From Ooceraea biroi (taxonomy: Eukaryota > Arthropoda > Insecta > Hymenoptera > Formicidae): DNA of 64,000 nucleotides. Within the stretch, counting starts at the first letter, position 1. Each line of letters opens with the position of its first letter. The stretch is taken from the NCBI RefSeq assembly GCF_003672135.1, contig NC_039513.1, positions 8,494,833 to 8,558,832 of the forward strand. Reading direction: 5' to 3'. The notes under the pieces were generated by a model. The model worked only from the letters and a program-made list of their open reading frames with translations. It was not told the origin of the DNA and did not search any database. The translations under genes were made by a program, and so were the position numbers. This document shows, one piece after another, positions 63,301 through 64,000 of this stretch.

Positions 63301-63943
63301 TAATTCAGATCTCGAGAAATCCTATGAAACGAAATTGAGTGTTTTCGGAGACGCAGCCGGAGCGACAAAAAGCGCTACGTTGTTAGACCTGAAAGATCCA
63401 TCCATAATATCAAAGAAAAGAAAACGGCACTCGTGTCTTCCGCGAATTTTATCTCGCAGACGCCGAGAGAGTGGCATGTCGTGAGTGAATCCATTCGTTC
63501 GGAATACCTGATCCGGAAGTCGGTGATCGTGTCAATTATGCGGGATGCAGATGTCTGACGGGATGATCTCGCTTACATTTTGCGTGTCGATCAATCGAGT
63601 GCGTCGGGTTTTGCGTGATGCGACGTCTTCCCATCGTTGTTGCACTCACGAAAAAAGCGCGTGTTTCGCGAATACATATGGTCCATGAATAATTCAGAGA
63701 TGTGCGAGTTTGTCCGCGCTCTGAGAACGCGGTTGTGCATACGTTACAAACGTACACCACGGCATCGGTTCGTGGGGTTTCGCGGCTGTCGAGAGCCGAG
63801 TTGTAATAAAATATTCTGCATCGGGGAATGGGCAATAGCGACCACCGAAAGTCACCCCCTTCTGTGCGCGAGAGTTTCCTGTTGAACTATCTACGTACAC
63901 AGAAAAAAAGTAAGTGTCACATCAAAACTTATATACTTGTATA
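60370..63943. other. No recognised gene; CpG-rich sequence
   Basis: 3.6 kb with scattered open frames of biased composition and no recognised domains. It may include Dscam2 5' sequence or simple intergenic DNA. I could not find a signal-peptide exon with a phase-1 donor that fits the Ig1 exon. Confidence 0.45.
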
Positions 63944-64000
63944 CAGGGTGGTCCACTTAAATCGATCATCTTAAATATTTCACTTGTTTTTGATGATACG
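63944..64000. mobile_element. Start of another CAGGGTG-ended element, cut by the window edge
   Basis: TATACAGGGTGGTCCACTTA follows a TA-rich stretch. The first bases match the ends of the elements at 13633, 14644 and 15226. Only 57 bp are visible. Confidence 0.5.

Overview
The window is insect nuclear DNA, most likely from an ant or another hymenopteran. The support is CpG-rich, intron-rich genes, insect-type tropomyosins and Dscam2, Tc1/mariner-type elements ending in CAGGGTG/CACCCTG, and a TTAGG (arthropod telomere) run. The species assignment is inference. No bacterial features, CRISPR arrays or operons are present.

Left edge, + strand (1-3.2 kb): the last two coding exons of one tropomyosin gene (1-206), then a complete, compact six-exon tropomyosin paralogue (1584-3072). 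Spliced, the paralogue gives exactly the canonical 284 residues.

Most of the window, - strand (about 3.2-43.5 kb, and probably on to the right edge): one very large gene for a Dscam-family cell-surface receptor, best matched to Dscam2. I could place 30 coding exons with consistent splice sites and phases, covering Ig1-Ig9, FN1-FN4, Ig10, FN5-FN6, the transmembrane helix, the cytoplasmic tail and the stop codon at 6410. Ig7 is encoded twice, by two alternative exons (21156-21440 and 19724-20023), the hallmark arrangement of Dscam2. The signal-peptide exon and promoter were not found; they must lie upstream of 43453, in the unannotated 20 kb on the right or beyond it. The tropomyosin and Dscam2 genes are tail to tail, with poly(A) signals about 30 bp apart.

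Dscam2 introns and the right-hand 20 kb are loaded with mobile DNA. There are three back-to-back CAGGGTG-ended elements in TA/CA microsatellites (13.6-16.0 kb), one carrying a deleted DUF4817/mariner-type transposase. A long inverted-repeat element with an 8-bp target duplication holds five TTAGG units at its centre (28.1-29.0 kb). Two large palindromes are flanked by TTAA (40.6-41.3 and 42.2-42.9 kb). An unclassified inverted-repeat element lies at 43.7-44.7 kb, and a rearranged mariner-type remnant at 59.9-60.4 kb. Two composite arrays (37.0-39.0 and 53.8-56.7 kb) alternate a 180-bp terminal repeat with a non-coding spacer, begin and end with the terminal repeat, and are bounded by target duplications. 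They look like tandem TRIM-type retroelements whose terminal repeat contains a tRNA-like Pol III promoter, and they are the most unusual structures here. I found no further protein-coding gene between 43.5 and 64 kb.
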